This document shows positions 54,326 through 63,904 of a stretch of 64,000 nt of DNA, one piece after another. The stretch comes from Clostridium sp. AM58-1XD. Its GTDB lineage: Bacteria; Bacillota; Clostridia; Lachnospirales; Lachnospiraceae. Under the pieces are notes generated by a model. The model was not told where the DNA came from. It saw only the letters and a program-made list of their open reading frames with translations, and did not search any database. Made by a program: the position numbers and the translations under genes. How positions within the stretch are numbered: the first letter of the stretch is position 1; every line of letters begins with the position of its first letter. The stretch lies in assembly GCF_003464085.1 (NCBI RefSeq), contig NZ_QSDR01000017.1, forward strand, positions 1-64,000, given 5' to 3'.

Positions 54326-54987
54326 ACACTGCCGGGCTTATGTTCATTGTTTTTTCGTTCACCTGTTACGGAATATTCTACCCATTCTGCAAGATTCACC
54401 GCATGATCTCCGATTCTCTCCAGATATTTTGCAGCCATGAGAAGATCAAGGGCAGATTTCGTGTCGACTTTCTGTTTGTCAATCAGGCTTTTCAGTTCAT
54501 CCTTTACCTGGTTGAACAATCCGTCTACTTTATCATCATCTTCAATTACCTGATAAGCCAGTTTCAAATCGTCTTTTACAAAGGCTTCTACACTGTCTGT
54601 TACCATCTTTACCGCAGCTTCCGCCATATCTTTGATATGAACGCGGCTCTCTGATTCTCCTGCATCAATATACAGGGACAGCTCTGCAATATCGGCTGCC
54701 TGATCGCCGATTCGTTCCAGGTCGGATATCATTTTCAAAGCGGCAGATACCATTCTCAAATCTCTTGCTACCGGCTGCTGCTGGAGCAGAAGGCGGTAAC
54801 CCATATTTTCTATAACGCGCTCTTTCTGGTCGATTTCACCGTCCAGAGCAAAAACCTTTTCCGCCATGGCTCTGTCTTTTTTCAGAAGCGCTTTGGAAGA
54901 AAGACGAATTGCCTCCTCACAAAGACCACCCATTTTAATCAGCTCAATATGAAGCTCTTCCAGCTGTCTGTCAAATTGCTGTCTCAT
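54319..54987 (-). CDS. phoU: PhoU-family phosphate signalling protein (second copy)
   Basis: A 222-residue PhoU made of two three-helix bundles. The metal motifs are ERIGDQAADIAEL in the first half and YLERIGDHAVNLAEW in the second (E/DxxxD patterns). It links the Pst transporter to PhoR, restraining the kinase when phosphate is ample. It follows another phoU by 54 bases. Its last codon and stop (SVI, TAA) lie in the edge of a dispersed repeat, so its C-terminus may have been reshaped by that insertion. Confidence 0.92.
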   Translation of the reverse strand: MRQQFDRQLEELHIELIKMGGLCEEAIRLSSKALLKKDRAMAEKVFALDGEIDQKERVIENMGYRLLLQQQPVARDLRMVSAALKMISDLERIGDQAADIAELSLYIDAGESESRVHIKDMAEAAVKMVTDSVEAFVKDDLKLAYQVIEDDDKVDGLFNQVKDELKSLIDKQKVDTKSALDLLMAAKYLERIGDHAVNLAEWVEYSVTGERKNNEHKPGSVI

Positions 54988-55040
54988 TTTGTCACCTTCC
55001 TAATACAAATTCTATAGTAACTGTTCCGGCCGCCTGTGTG

Positions 55041-55703
55041 CTACAGGATACGAACATCGTTAACTGCTCCTGTAACGGAAAACTCCGTCCATTCGCATAC
55101 ATTTACCGCATGATCGCCGATCCGTTCCAAGTATTTCGCAACCATCAAAAGATCGACCGCCTTGTCTGATCTGCTTCCATCCTGCTTGAGCAGTTCTATT
55201 ACTTCTTCTTTTGTCCTGTCAAACAGCGCATCGATGATATCATCCATCTTTTCTGTTTCTCTGGCGGTTTTCATATCCCTGTCGATAAAAGAGCTGATGG
55301 CGCTCCGCAGCATAAGCGTTACGTGATCCGCCATTTCAGGCAGATGTTCGATGATATCACACGGTTCCTGCCCGTCGATGGAAAGGGTCAGCTCTGCGAT
55401 GTCCGCCGCATGGTCGCCGATTCGTTCCAGGTCGGTAACTACCTTGAGTGCTGTGGAAATATGCCTCAAATCGCTGGCAACAGGCTGCTGCCGTAACATC
55501 AGGCTCAGGCAGTGAGTCTCAATTGTACGTTCCATATCATCCACAGCCCTGTCACCCTTTATAATCTCGGCTGCCAGAGCAGCGTCATTATTGCGAAGAG
55601 CTTCCAGCGATTTTTCTATGGCCCGTTCCGCCATCAGGCTCATTTCCTTTAAACTTTTATTCAGTTCCTGCAGTTCGTGGATAAATGCAGATCTGGTCGT
55701 CAT
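55041..55703 (-). CDS. phoU: PhoU-family phosphate signalling protein (first copy)
   Basis: About 220 residues from ATG 55703 (MTTRSAFIHELQEL), chosen because GGAGGGG lies just upstream. Both E/DxxxD bundles are present (LERIGDHAADIAELTL, YLERIGDHAVNVCEW). It lies 19 bases after pstB, the usual place for phoU. The close resemblance to the next gene points to tandem duplication with some divergence; two PhoU copies could respond differently to the transporter or the kinase. Confidence 0.93.
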   Translation of the reverse strand: MTTRSAFIHELQELNKSLKEMSLMAERAIEKSLEALRNNDAALAAEIIKGDRAVDDMERTIETHCLSLMLRQQPVASDLRHISTALKVVTDLERIGDHAADIAELTLSIDGQEPCDIIEHLPEMADHVTLMLRSAISSFIDRDMKTARETEKMDDIIDALFDRTKEEVIELLKQDGSRSDKAVDLLMVAKYLERIGDHAVNVCEWTEFSVTGAVNDVRIL

Positions 55704-55722
55704 AATTCCCCTCCTGTCCCCA

Positions 55723-56478
55723 TCAGCCGAAGCGGCCGGTAATATATTCCTCTGTTTTCTTCTCCTTTGGATGAGAGAACAGGTCTGTCGTAGGCGCATA
55801 TTCGATAATCTCACCTACCAGGAAAAACGCTGTGTAATCTGCTATACGTGTGGCCTGCTGCATGTTATGGGTAACGATAATCACCGTATAGTCCTTTTTC
55901 AGCCCATCCATAAGCTCTTCAATCTTGAGCGTAGAGATCGGGTCCAGAGCAGATGTCGGTTCATCCATCAGCAGGACTTCCGGTTCTACAGCCAGTGCCC
56001 TGGCGATGCAAAGCCTCTGCTGCTGGCCTCCGGAAAGTCCAAGGGCCGATTTCTTGAGTCTGTCGTGAACTTCTTCCCAGAGCGCCGCTCCTCTCAGGCT
56101 CTTTTCTACAATTTCATCCAGCCTGGATTTAGACTTGATTCCATGAATTCTCGGGCCATAAGCGATGTTGTCATAGATACTCATGGGAAATGGATTCGGC
56201 TGCTGAAACACCATTCCGATTTTTTTTCTCAGAAGTGTTGTATCTACCATCGGATCGTAAATGTTTTCTCCGTCCAGCAGAACGGTACCGTCAATCTTCA
56301 CGCCCGGAATCAAATCATTCATCCGGTTCAACGTTTTTAAATAGGTAGATTTTCCGCAGCCGGATGGCCCGATGAACGCAGTGATTTTATTTTTATAGAT
56401 ATCCAGGTTAATATTCTTTAGCGCATGATTGGAACCGTAATAAAGGTTTAAGGCGGAAGTTGAAATCTTTGTTTCCAT
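55723..56478 (-). CDS. pstB: Phosphate ABC transporter ATP-binding protein PstB
   Basis: A 251-residue ATPase from ATG 56478 (METKIS, with GGAGG just upstream). Walker A is GPSGCGKST (37-45), the Q-loop segment is [21 protein letters not shown] (typical of PstB), the signature is [15 protein letters not shown] and Walker B is [13 protein letters not shown]. It drives phosphate import through PstCA. Confidence 0.97.
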   Translation of the reverse strand: METKISTSALNLYYGSNHALKNINLDIYKNKITAFIGPSGCGKSTYLKTLNRMNDLIPGVKIDGTVLLDGENIYDPMVDTTLLRKKIGMVFQQPNPFPMSIYDNIAYGPRIHGIKSKSRLDEIVEKSLRGAALWEEVHDRLKKSALGLSGGQQQRLCIARALAVEPEVLLMDEPTSALDPISTLKIEELMDGLKKDYTVIIVTHNMQQATRIADYTAFFLVGEIIEYAPTTDLFSHPKEKKTEEYITGRFG

Positions 56479-56490
56479 ATAGTCCTCCAT

Positions 56491-57360
56491 TTATTTTAAC
56501 TTTGTCACATCAAATTTGCCTGTGAGGTACTTTGTCAGTAAATTGATCGCCAGCACGATCACAAGAAGCACGACGGCAATTCCGAACGCCTGATCGTATT
56601 TCGCCTTCTGCATGGATAAATAAAGTTGAATCGTCAGAGTTCCGCTGGACTCAAATACTTTCGTAAACAGGTTCTTGGGCAGCAGAAAACCGCTTCCCGC
56701 CGTAAACAGAAGTGCTGCCGATTCTCCGACAATACGTCCAATCGAAAGGATGATGCCCGTCAGGATTCCCGGAGCCGCGCTTGGAAGCAGGATCGTACGG
56801 ATCATATACCACTTTGTTGCCCCGATGCCCAGTGCGCCCGAACGATAGCTGTCAGGCACCGTTTTCAGCGCTTCCTGAGTGTTTCTCGTAATCAGAGGAA
56901 GTACCATCAGCGTAAGGGTAAAGGAACCGGTTAAGATGGAATATCCCAGCTTCAGCGTCACGCCGAAAAATACCATACCGAAAAGTCCGAAGATAATAGA
57001 TGGAATACCTGACAGAATTTCTGTGGTAAATTCAATAATTCTGACCAACTTCCCCGGCTTTGCATATTCATTCAGATAGATTGCGGAGCCGATCCCCACC
57101 GGAGTTGCAATCAGAAGGGTAATGACAATGATATAAAGCGTATTGATAATATTTCCCAGAATACCGAAGGTTCCTTTCCTGGAGCTTGGAACGGTTGTCA
57201 GAAATTCTACGCTGAGCTGGGGAATTCCCCTGAAAAATACGTATCCCATGATTCCTACCAGGATGATAATCGCAATTGCGGCTGCCCCGTAAATCAGCGC
57301 TTTCAAAACCTGATCGGAAACGCGGACTCTTTTGCTGCAGATACTGTAGCTGTTATTCAT
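56491..57360 (-). CDS. pstA: Phosphate ABC transporter permease PstA
   Basis: A 289-residue inner-membrane permease with six helices. The family segment SIIFGLFGMVFFG and the coupling loop ALKTVPDSYRSGALGIGATKWYMI are clear. It overlaps the end of pstC by eight bases. Confidence 0.95.
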   Translation of the reverse strand: MNNSYSICSKRVRVSDQVLKALIYGAAAIAIIILVGIMGYVFFRGIPQLSVEFLTTVPSSRKGTFGILGNIINTLYIIVITLLIATPVGIGSAIYLNEYAKPGKLVRIIEFTTEILSGIPSIIFGLFGMVFFGVTLKLGYSILTGSFTLTLMVLPLITRNTQEALKTVPDSYRSGALGIGATKWYMIRTILLPSAAPGILTGIILSIGRIVGESAALLFTAGSGFLLPKNLFTKVFESSGTLTIQLYLSMQKAKYDQAFGIAVVLLVIVLAINLLTKYLTGKFDVTKLK

Positions 57361-58288
57361 TATCCTCCCCTCCTTTCTGGAATATTCTGGTCAGTACAAT
57401 ATTGATGAACATAATAAATGCAAACAGGACAAGTCCGATGGTAAACAGCACTTCCCTGTGAAGTCCCTGCGAATAGGACATTTCCGCAACGATAGCGGTT
57501 GTAAGAAAACGAACGGAATTAAATGGAAGCGGTATATTGACCGAACTTCCCGAGACAAGGCTGATTGCCATAGCCTCTCCAATTGCACGGCCGCAGCCAA
57601 GGACAATTGCTGTCATAATTCCTGACCTGGCCGCCGGAAGCAGCACTTTAAAAATCGTCTGCATATGTGTGGCCCCAAGGGCCAGAGAAGAGCTCTTGTA
57701 ATGCTTTGGCACCGCTCGGAGCGCCGATTCACTGATGTTGATTACAGTTGGAAGTATCATAAGGGCCAGCACGAGAACTGCGGATATGAGGTTCGCACCT
57801 CCCGTAAACTGGTGTGTTGTGGAGCCTTCAAAAATTTTCAGCTCCAATTTATACATAAGAGGATTGAGAATCAGAATTCCCAGCAGGCCGTAAATTACGG
57901 ATGGGATTCCTGCCAGAAGTTCAACTGCCGGTCTCACAATGCTTGCCAGTCTGGGCGGTGCGACCTCTGCAAGGAAGATCGCTGTAAATACGCCGATCGG
58001 GACTCCGATGAGTATTGCCAGAAATGTTCCTACAATAGAGGTCAGAATTACATATAAGATACCGAACATGGGCGGATTCGCAGTAGGCTTCCATACGGGC
58101 CCGAACAGAATATCCAGAATTCCAACCTTAAACAGGGCAGGCGTTCCGCTGATAATCATGTACAGGGTGATGGAAAAAACCGCCAGTACTGCAAGACAGG
58201 CACATGCTGTAAAAATATACTCCGCGGTTTTCTCCACCATCGATTTATTCTTTCTGTTGCCGACAATAGAAAAATTTTTCTCGTGCAT
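57353..58288 (-). CDS. pstC: Phosphate ABC transporter permease PstC
   Basis: A 311-residue permease with a first helix at ~25-48, PSVIYGLLGILILNPLMYKL, and the coupling loop ALRAVPKHYKSSSLALGATHMQTI. It pairs with PstA to form the phosphate channel. A long stem-loop separates it from pstS, which probably sets a higher level of the binding protein. Confidence 0.95.
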   Translation of the reverse strand: MHEKNFSIVGNRKNKSMVEKTAEYIFTACACLAVLAVFSITLYMIISGTPALFKVGILDILFGPVWKPTANPPMFGILYVILTSIVGTFLAILIGVPIGVFTAIFLAEVAPPRLASIVRPAVELLAGIPSVIYGLLGILILNPLMYKLELKIFEGSTTHQFTGGANLISAVLVLALMILPTVINISESALRAVPKHYKSSSLALGATHMQTIFKVLLPAARSGIMTAIVLGCGRAIGEAMAISLVSGSSVNIPLPFNSVRFLTTAIVAEMSYSQGLHREVLFTIGLVLFAFIMFINIVLTRIFQKGGEDNE

Positions 58289-58358
58289 ATCTATCTCCTT
58301 CTATTTATGATGAAGCGGCCTGCTGTCAAAAGGAATGGTTTCCTATGAACAGAAAACA

Positions 58359-58417
58359 GCCTCAGACCAGATTTAGTAACTTGGCTGCCGCCTCGGAACT
58401 AAATCTGGTATTGAGGC
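58359..58417 (-). other. Intercistronic stem-loop between pstS and pstC
   Basis: GCCTCA and ACCAGATTTAGT pair with ACTAAATCTGGT and TGAGGC around a 20-base loop. No T-run follows, so partial termination or mRNA protection of pstS is likely. Confidence 0.65.
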
Positions 58418-58454
58418 CATATATCATATTACTTTTGCAGCATCCCCTACAGGA

Positions 58455-59393
58455 TTACTTTGTTGTAATAAGTCCTACGGACTGGATCAGTTCATCGCCT
58501 TCATCAGAGTATACATAGTCAAACAGCGCTTTCACCAGATCATTCTGTGCATCGATTTCTCCATTCGTAGCCATAACGAATGGACGGCTCAGGAAGTAAT
58601 CTCCGGATTTGATGTTTTCTTCATTCGCCTCAACGCCGTCCAGGGTAAAGGCCTTAACCGTATCATCCAGAACATCCAGGGAAACATATCCGATGGATCC
58701 TGGTGTAGAAGCTACTTTTGCCATAACGGCTCCTGTAGAATCCAGTTCATTAGCATACTTGCATGCATCTTCAAGCTCTAAAATCTCTTCGAATGCGCCT
58801 CTTGTGCCGGAACCTGCTTCACGTCCTACAACTACGATCGGCTGGTCTGCTCCGCCTACATCTTTCCAGTTAACAACTGATCCGTTGTAGATACTGCTCA
58901 GCTGGTCCTTTGTCAGATCGGCTACTGTATTGGATGGATCTGTAACAACTGCGATTCCGTCAATTGCAACGATGTTCTCTGCAGCTCCTTTTGACTTCTC
59001 CTCTTCCTTTAAATTTCTGGATGAATTACCTATATCACACTGTCCTGCAAGCACTCCCTCTACTCCTGCGGATGATCCTGTAAATTCAGCCTGAACCGTC
59101 ACATCAGGATATTTTTCCATAAATCCCTCAGCCAGAGCATTTGAGAACTTCTCCATGGAAGTGGATCCGGCCAGAGTAATCGATCCTTTTAAATCCTTTG
59201 CCGGTTCCTTGTCTGTCTCTCCTTCTGAGCCGTCTTCCTTTTTCGCTTCAGAACCTGCTGTAGCTGCGGCCGTTGTGTCTGCTGCCTGAGCCGTTGTTTC
59301 ATCTGCTGTATTAGAACCGCATCCTGCCAACATTCCCATTGTAAGCACTGCTGCCCCAAGTACTGCTGCTGCCTTCATAAATTCTTTTCTCAT
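58455..59393 (-). CDS. pstS: Phosphate-binding lipoprotein PstS
   Basis: A 312-residue phosphate receptor. Signal peptide with lipobox LAGC, a Thr/Ala/Glu-rich linker to about 65, then GSITLAGSTSMEKFSNALAE (phosphate-binding Ser/Thr loop), GSSAGVEGVLAGQCDIGNSSR and VVGREAGSGTRGAFEEIL, which carry the classic PstS ligands. It is first in the pstSCAB-phoU-phoU cluster and preceded by a triple Pho box. Confidence 0.96.
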   Translation of the reverse strand: MRKEFMKAAAVLGAAVLTMGMLAGCGSNTADETTAQAADTTAAATAGSEAKKEDGSEGETDKEPAKDLKGSITLAGSTSMEKFSNALAEGFMEKYPDVTVQAEFTGSSAGVEGVLAGQCDIGNSSRNLKEEEKSKGAAENIVAIDGIAVVTDPSNTVADLTKDQLSSIYNGSVVNWKDVGGADQPIVVVGREAGSGTRGAFEEILELEDACKYANELDSTGAVMAKVASTPGSIGYVSLDVLDDTVKAFTLDGVEANEENIKSGDYFLSRPFVMATNGEIDAQNDLVKALFDYVYSDEGDELIQSVGLITTK

Positions 59394-59500
59394 AATTTTT
59401 ATCCTCTTTTCTTTTTACCTTATCTTACAGGCATTTGATATGCCCTGCTTGATTACATGGCCAGTATAAGGCACAAAAGGATTTTCAACTATCACGTTTC

Positions 59501-59528
59501 TGTATAATGTTTGTAAAATCCATGTAAA
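59501..59528 (-). promoter_or_regulatory. Triple Pho box upstream of pstS
   Basis: Minus-strand TTTACA (59523-59528), TTTACA (59512-59517), TATACA (59501-59506), each spaced by five bases (11-bp period). This is the usual PhoP recognition pattern in Firmicutes. The remaining ~200 bases up to the ctpA end hold the ctpA terminator. Confidence 0.85.
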
Positions 59529-59628
59529 ATCACATTCGATTTTTCATGCAAAAGGCAGCTTTTTCCTTTACATAGGTGCTGTGCCTCATTACAGTGCACT
59601 GCCCTTACAGAATGTGTTGTTTGGCGGT

Positions 59629-59690
59629 ATAAAAAAAGAAAGCTTCTGATTTTACAAAGTATTTTACAAATACTTTACAGCAGCTTTCCT
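59629..59690 (-). terminator. Terminator of the ftsE-ftsX-ctpA operon
   Basis: Minus-strand GGAAAGCTGCTG pairs with CAGAAGCTTTC, followed by TTTTTTT. The large loop holds three TTTACA-like units on the plus strand. Confidence 0.75.
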
Positions 59691-59728
59691 TAATTTACGG
59701 ACTTTACAAACTTTACAAACCGATATTT

Positions 59729-61048
59729 CTATTCATTTAATATTTCAATAGCCTTCTGTACCTGATTATCCTCTTCCAGAGAATAATATCCTTTTGCAAT
59801 CAGCTCATCGCTCAATTCAACTTCCACATCCGGCTCAATTCCTTTTTCATGAAGGTCATATCCGCTTGGAGTAAAATACTTGGCGACTGTTAATTTAATC
59901 GCCGAACCATCCCTTAACGGATACACGTTCTGCACAATTCCCTTGCCGAATGTCTTTGTTCCGACCAGAGTGGCGCGTTTGTAATCCTTCATGGCTCCTG
60001 CGAGGATTTCAGAAGCACTTGCAGAATTACCGTTTACCAGGATAGCGATTGGAATATCCAGTTCATCTTCATCCAGAACGGGGTACTGAGGAAATTTCGA
60101 TCCTGTAGTCGTATCGACTCTCAGTTTCTTGTCCTTCGTCCTGTAAACGTCCTCCTGGCCATTTTTATACTCGGTTCTGAGAATATCCCCTTCCGGCAGC
60201 AGAAACGCCGCAATGGACACGGCACCGTCTACCACTCCGCCCGGATTGCTTCTCAGATCGATCATCAATTTTTTCATTCCCTGATCCTGAAGGTCCTTTA
60301 CGGCGGCCTTAAACTGGTCTGCCGTAACCATCTCAAACTGGGTGATCAGCACATATCCGATCCCATCCTCCAGCATCTTATGCTCGACCGTAGGCACTTC
60401 AATGTTTCTTCTCGTCATTGTGATATCAATATAATCGCTGGCTGACGGGCGCAGCACAGTAACCACCACATCGGTTCCCTCTTTGCCCTTGACGTAATTT
60501 TTCACAACGAGATCCACATTTTCCTGACTGACATCCTTGCCGTCAATTTTGAAAATCATATCTCCCGCCAGAAGTCCTGCCTCAGCAGCCGGGCTTCCTT
60601 CAAATACGCGGATAACCGTCATCACCTTAGTCTCCAGGTTCTGGCTGATCATAGCGCCGATTCCACAGTAGACGCCCTGAGTGTCTTCCATAAGATCCGC
60701 ATACTCTTCCGGCGTATAGTAGCCAGAATACGGGTCGCCCAGGCCGGCCATCAGACCGGCATAAATGCCCTCTTCCATGTTCTTTTCATCGGGTTCGAAA
60801 TAAAAGGCTTCTCCGACCTTCTGATTGAGCAGTTCCAGTTTCACGTTGATCTTCTGGTAATCCAGCTCTCCTTTTTCCATGTCTGTTTCCGACTCAACTG
60901 TCTGAATCTGCTGTTGCTGTTCTACGTTCAGGGTTCTCCTGCCCAGCATCAAAATGCCGCTTGAGGCGCCGATTACAAGAAGGCCGCCAAATACAGTTAC
61001 AAGGGCACCAACGAGAACGCCATGCCAAAATTTACTTTTACTTTCCAA
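59729..61048 (-). CDS. ctpA: S41-family C-terminal processing peptidase
   Basis: A 439-residue membrane-anchored serine protease: N-terminal helix (~10-32), PDZ domain (~110-190, GDMIFKIDGKDV) and the S41 catalytic core with NGNSASASEILAGAMKDY (Ser) and VGTKTFGKG (Lys). CtpA/B proteins cut C-termini of exported proteins. In Firmicutes they are often linked to sporulation signalling or to control of cell-wall hydrolases. Here it follows the FtsEX-activated hydrolase gene by about 20 bases. Confidence 0.93.
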   Translation of the reverse strand: MESKSKFWHGVLVGALVTVFGGLLVIGASSGILMLGRRTLNVEQQQQIQTVESETDMEKGELDYQKINVKLELLNQKVGEAFYFEPDEKNMEEGIYAGLMAGLGDPYSGYYTPEEYADLMEDTQGVYCGIGAMISQNLETKVMTVIRVFEGSPAAEAGLLAGDMIFKIDGKDVSQENVDLVVKNYVKGKEGTDVVVTVLRPSASDYIDITMTRRNIEVPTVEHKMLEDGIGYVLITQFEMVTADQFKAAVKDLQDQGMKKLMIDLRSNPGGVVDGAVSIAAFLLPEGDILRTEYKNGQEDVYRTKDKKLRVDTTTGSKFPQYPVLDEDELDIPIAILVNGNSASASEILAGAMKDYKRATLVGTKTFGKGIVQNVYPLRDGSAIKLTVAKYFTPSGYDLHEKGIEPDVEVELSDELIAKGYYSLEEDNQVQKAIEILNE

Positions 61049-61067
61049 AATATCTCCTATCCATCCG

Positions 61068-62279
61068 TCACGGACTCACATAATTCAACGGATTTACGTA
61101 TTTTCCTCCGGTACGGACTCCAAAATGCAGGTGGGAACCGGTTGAATATCCGGTAGAACCAACCTTTGCAATGACCTGCCCCTGTTTCACCTGGTCTCCT
61201 ACGGAAGCCAGGAGCTGCGAGCAATGCATATACACCGTATAAACACCGCCGCCATGGTTGATCATAATATAATTTCCAGCGGAATAGCTGTATGTAGAGA
61301 TAATCACTTCACCGGAAGCTGCTGCAAGAATGCTGCTTCCCGCCGGCGCCGATATATCCACTCCCTGATGATTTGTGGAAGCCCCTTCCGTCGGTGATTC
61401 TCTTCCGCCGAAATTAGATGTGATCCTGCTGCTGGCAGGGCACGGCCATATAAAACTAATATTCCCAATACTTACCGTATTATACTTCTTACCGGCCTCT
61501 TCCGCCTTTTTTCTCTCCTCTTCTTCTTTCCGCTTGATTTCTTCCTCGATTTTCTTAATCTTATCTTCCTGGGCCTTGATATCCTTTTCATACTCGGTTA
61601 ACTGGCCCTCAGCCGCAGAAATCTTGGATTCATAGTTTTTAAGCTCTGTGCTCTTTTCATCGATCAGCTTTTCTACAGAAGCCTGCTTCGCTTTCGTAGT
61701 CTCCTGCATATCCAGAAGCTCTGACCGCTCATATTCCAGCTCCGCCTTCTTCTTTTCGACCGTATCCTTCGCAACCGCGTACTGTTCCAGCTTCTTTCTG
61801 TCATACTGAGATATCTGGGAAACGTATTCCGCCCTGTTCAGCAGATCGGAAAAGCTTTTTGATTCCAGAATGACATCCATAAAGCTCGTTCCGCCGGTTT
61901 CATACATATATTTGATGCGCAGCTTCATGGACTCGTACTGATTTTCCTCCACCAGTCTGGCTTCCTCCAGCTCCTCTTTTGCGACCTGTATGTCCGATTC
62001 CTTCGAGGCGATCTTTCCTTCCAGCTCCGTAAGTTCGGCGCCCAGGACATTGAGATCTTGATCCAGACGTTTCACATACGCCGCAGCGTCGCTCTTTAAA
62101 CCTTCCAGGTCCTTCAGCGTGGCCTCTACTTTTTTCTTTTCCTCTTCCAGCGAGGATTTTTTCTTCTTTTCATCCTCTACCTCATTTTTGGTGGCATAGG
62201 CCGGAAATACGCACGCCGGTACAGCAAGGGACAAAGAAAGAGCCAGAAGAATTCCAGGCTTTATTTTCATTCTTCTCAT
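61068..62279 (-). CDS. Murein hydrolase activator / M23 peptidase (EnvC/PcsB-like)
   Basis: A 403-residue exported protein: signal peptide (1-~30, ending near AYATK), a long coiled coil (~33-265, rich in Lys/Glu heptads), then an M23 LytM domain. Zinc and active-site features are NHQGVDISAPAG (His, Asp) and GSHLHFGVRTGG (HxH), so it is catalytically complete. The coiled coil should dock on FtsX, encoded 10 bases upstream, so that ATP hydrolysis by FtsE switches on peptidoglycan cutting at division. AGGAGG precedes the start. Confidence 0.92.
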   Translation of the reverse strand: MRRMKIKPGILLALSLSLAVPACVFPAYATKNEVEDEKKKKSSLEEEKKKVEATLKDLEGLKSDAAAYVKRLDQDLNVLGAELTELEGKIASKESDIQVAKEELEEARLVEENQYESMKLRIKYMYETGGTSFMDVILESKSFSDLLNRAEYVSQISQYDRKKLEQYAVAKDTVEKKKAELEYERSELLDMQETTKAKQASVEKLIDEKSTELKNYESKISAAEGQLTEYEKDIKAQEDKIKKIEEEIKRKEEEERKKAEEAGKKYNTVSIGNISFIWPCPASSRITSNFGGRESPTEGASTNHQGVDISAPAGSSILAAASGEVIISTYSYSAGNYIMINHGGGVYTVYMHCSQLLASVGDQVKQGQVIAKVGSTGYSTGSHLHFGVRTGGKYVNPLNYVSP

Positions 62280-62289
62280 AGAGTTCCTC

Positions 62290-63210
62290 CTACACTTTCA
62301 AATGTTTTCTGATCGTGAAGAAGCTGACAAAAAATCCGATTCCGACGCCGAGTCCCAGGGCAACCGATACCATAGAAGGGAAAATTGCCTCTGCCGGAAG
62401 GAGGTTGAAAACTCCCGCCGCGTCCCCTGTCAGGAATCCGAAATTATTCATAATATACCCAACAGCCCTGTGATAGATATAATACATCCCGGACAGTGGA
62501 ATAACAGCTCCCAGCAGACCGAGAATCACACCTTCCACGACAAACGGCGCGCGGATCATAAAATTCGTGGCCCCAATCAGGCGCATAATTTCATTTTCAT
62601 TTTTTCTGAATGCAGCCGCCACATGAATGGTATTGCTGATCAAAAAAACCGATACGGCCAAAAGGATGCCGATAATAACCGCCGACAGCCCGCCTATGAT
62701 ACGGTTCAGACTGGAAAATCCCGCCACGACCGCGTTGGAGTATACGACGCGCCGTACTCCCGCGGTACCGTTTAAATATGTGACCATCTCATTCTGTTTC
62801 GATATATCTTCCAGAAAAATCTCATACGAAGCAGATCCTGCCAACGGATTGTCATCCGCAAATCCTTCTGCCAGACCTTCCATATCCTTGAAATATTCTT
62901 TCTGGAATCCTTCCCATGCTTCTTCGGCTGATATATATCTGATTTCCCGCACGTTCGGCTGCTGTTTGATCTCATTACCGATCGTCAGGATATCCTGCTC
63001 ATTGATATCATCATTAAAAAATACAGTAATTCCAACTTTTGTCTCCGCAGTATGCGTAATATTCTGCACATTTGCTATCAGGGAGAAAAAGAGGCAAAAT
63101 AAAAAAATACACGCAGAAATCGTTGCCACAGAAGCCAGTGAAAACAATACATTTCTGCATATATTTATGATTCCTTGTTTAAGGCAATATAAAAGTGTAC
63201 TAATCCTCAT
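62290..63210 (-). CDS. ftsX: Cell division protein FtsX
   Basis: A 306-residue membrane protein with four helices: one at ~20-42, a large extracytoplasmic loop (~45-175) for partner binding, and three at the C-terminal end. RKNENEIMRLIGATNFMIRAPFVVEG is the typical FtsX cytoplasmic segment. It overlaps ftsE by 11 bases. Confidence 0.95.
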   Translation of the reverse strand: MRISTLLYCLKQGIINICRNVLFSLASVATISACIFLFCLFFSLIANVQNITHTAETKVGITVFFNDDINEQDILTIGNEIKQQPNVREIRYISAEEAWEGFQKEYFKDMEGLAEGFADDNPLAGSASYEIFLEDISKQNEMVTYLNGTAGVRRVVYSNAVVAGFSSLNRIIGGLSAVIIGILLAVSVFLISNTIHVAAAFRKNENEIMRLIGATNFMIRAPFVVEGVILGLLGAVIPLSGMYYIYHRAVGYIMNNFGFLTGDAAGVFNLLPAEAIFPSMVSVALGLGVGIGFFVSFFTIRKHLKV

Positions 63211-63886
63211 GTGTATCTCCGCCTTCTTTTGTGTCGCTTACCACAGCTCCTCGTTCCATGGTAATTACACGTTTTTTCATGCGTTCCACAATCTCTCGGC
63301 TGTGGGTCACTACGATTACCGTCGTACCTCTGGAATTGATCTCCTCTAAAAGCTTCATGATCTCATCTGCATTCTGATGGTCAAGATTGCCTGTCGGTTC
63401 ATCTGCCAGAAGGACTTCCGGATTGTTAATCAATGCTCTGGCAATGGCAACTCGCTGCTGTTCACCGCCGGAAAGCTGGTTGGGATAAAACTTATACTTG
63501 GATGAAAGTCCGACCATCTGCAGCATGGCCGGCACCGACTCCCGGATCTTCCGGGTGGATACGCCGACAACTCGCTGAGCGAACGCTACGTTTTCAAATA
63601 CCGTCTTATCCTTTAAAAGGCGGAAATCCTGAAAGACGACGCCCAGCCGTCTGCGGTATTTCGGCACAAAACGCCTGGGCATCTTCTGTAAACTCATATC
63701 ATTCACTACAATTTTTCCGTAACTGGGTTCTGTCTCTTTCAGCAAAAGTTTTAAGAGAGTGGACTTTCCCGATCCGCTGCGCCCTACGACAAATACGAAT
63801 TCGCCGTTTTCAATCGTGATATTAACATTCCGCAGCGCCTTGTTTCCAGTCTCATACGTTTTGCTTATATTACATATTTCTATCAT
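63200..63886 (-). CDS. ftsE: Cell division ATP-binding protein FtsE
   Basis: A 228-residue ATPase: Walker [10 protein letters not shown] (35-43), signature [15 protein letters not shown], Walker [13 protein letters not shown], and [12 protein letters not shown] for the H-loop. With FtsX it transmits ATP hydrolysis across the membrane to the hydrolase encoded downstream. The upstream gene ends 18 bases before it, so the operon begins outside the window. Confidence 0.96.
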   Translation of the reverse strand: MIEICNISKTYETGNKALRNVNITIENGEFVFVVGRSGSGKSTLLKLLLKETEPSYGKIVVNDMSLQKMPRRFVPKYRRRLGVVFQDFRLLKDKTVFENVAFAQRVVGVSTRKIRESVPAMLQMVGLSSKYKFYPNQLSGGEQQRVAIARALINNPEVLLADEPTGNLDHQNADEIMKLLEEINSRGTTVIVVTHSREIVERMKKRVITMERGAVVSDTKEGGDTHED

Positions 63887-63904
63887 TATCTATCCTCGAT
63901 GTGA

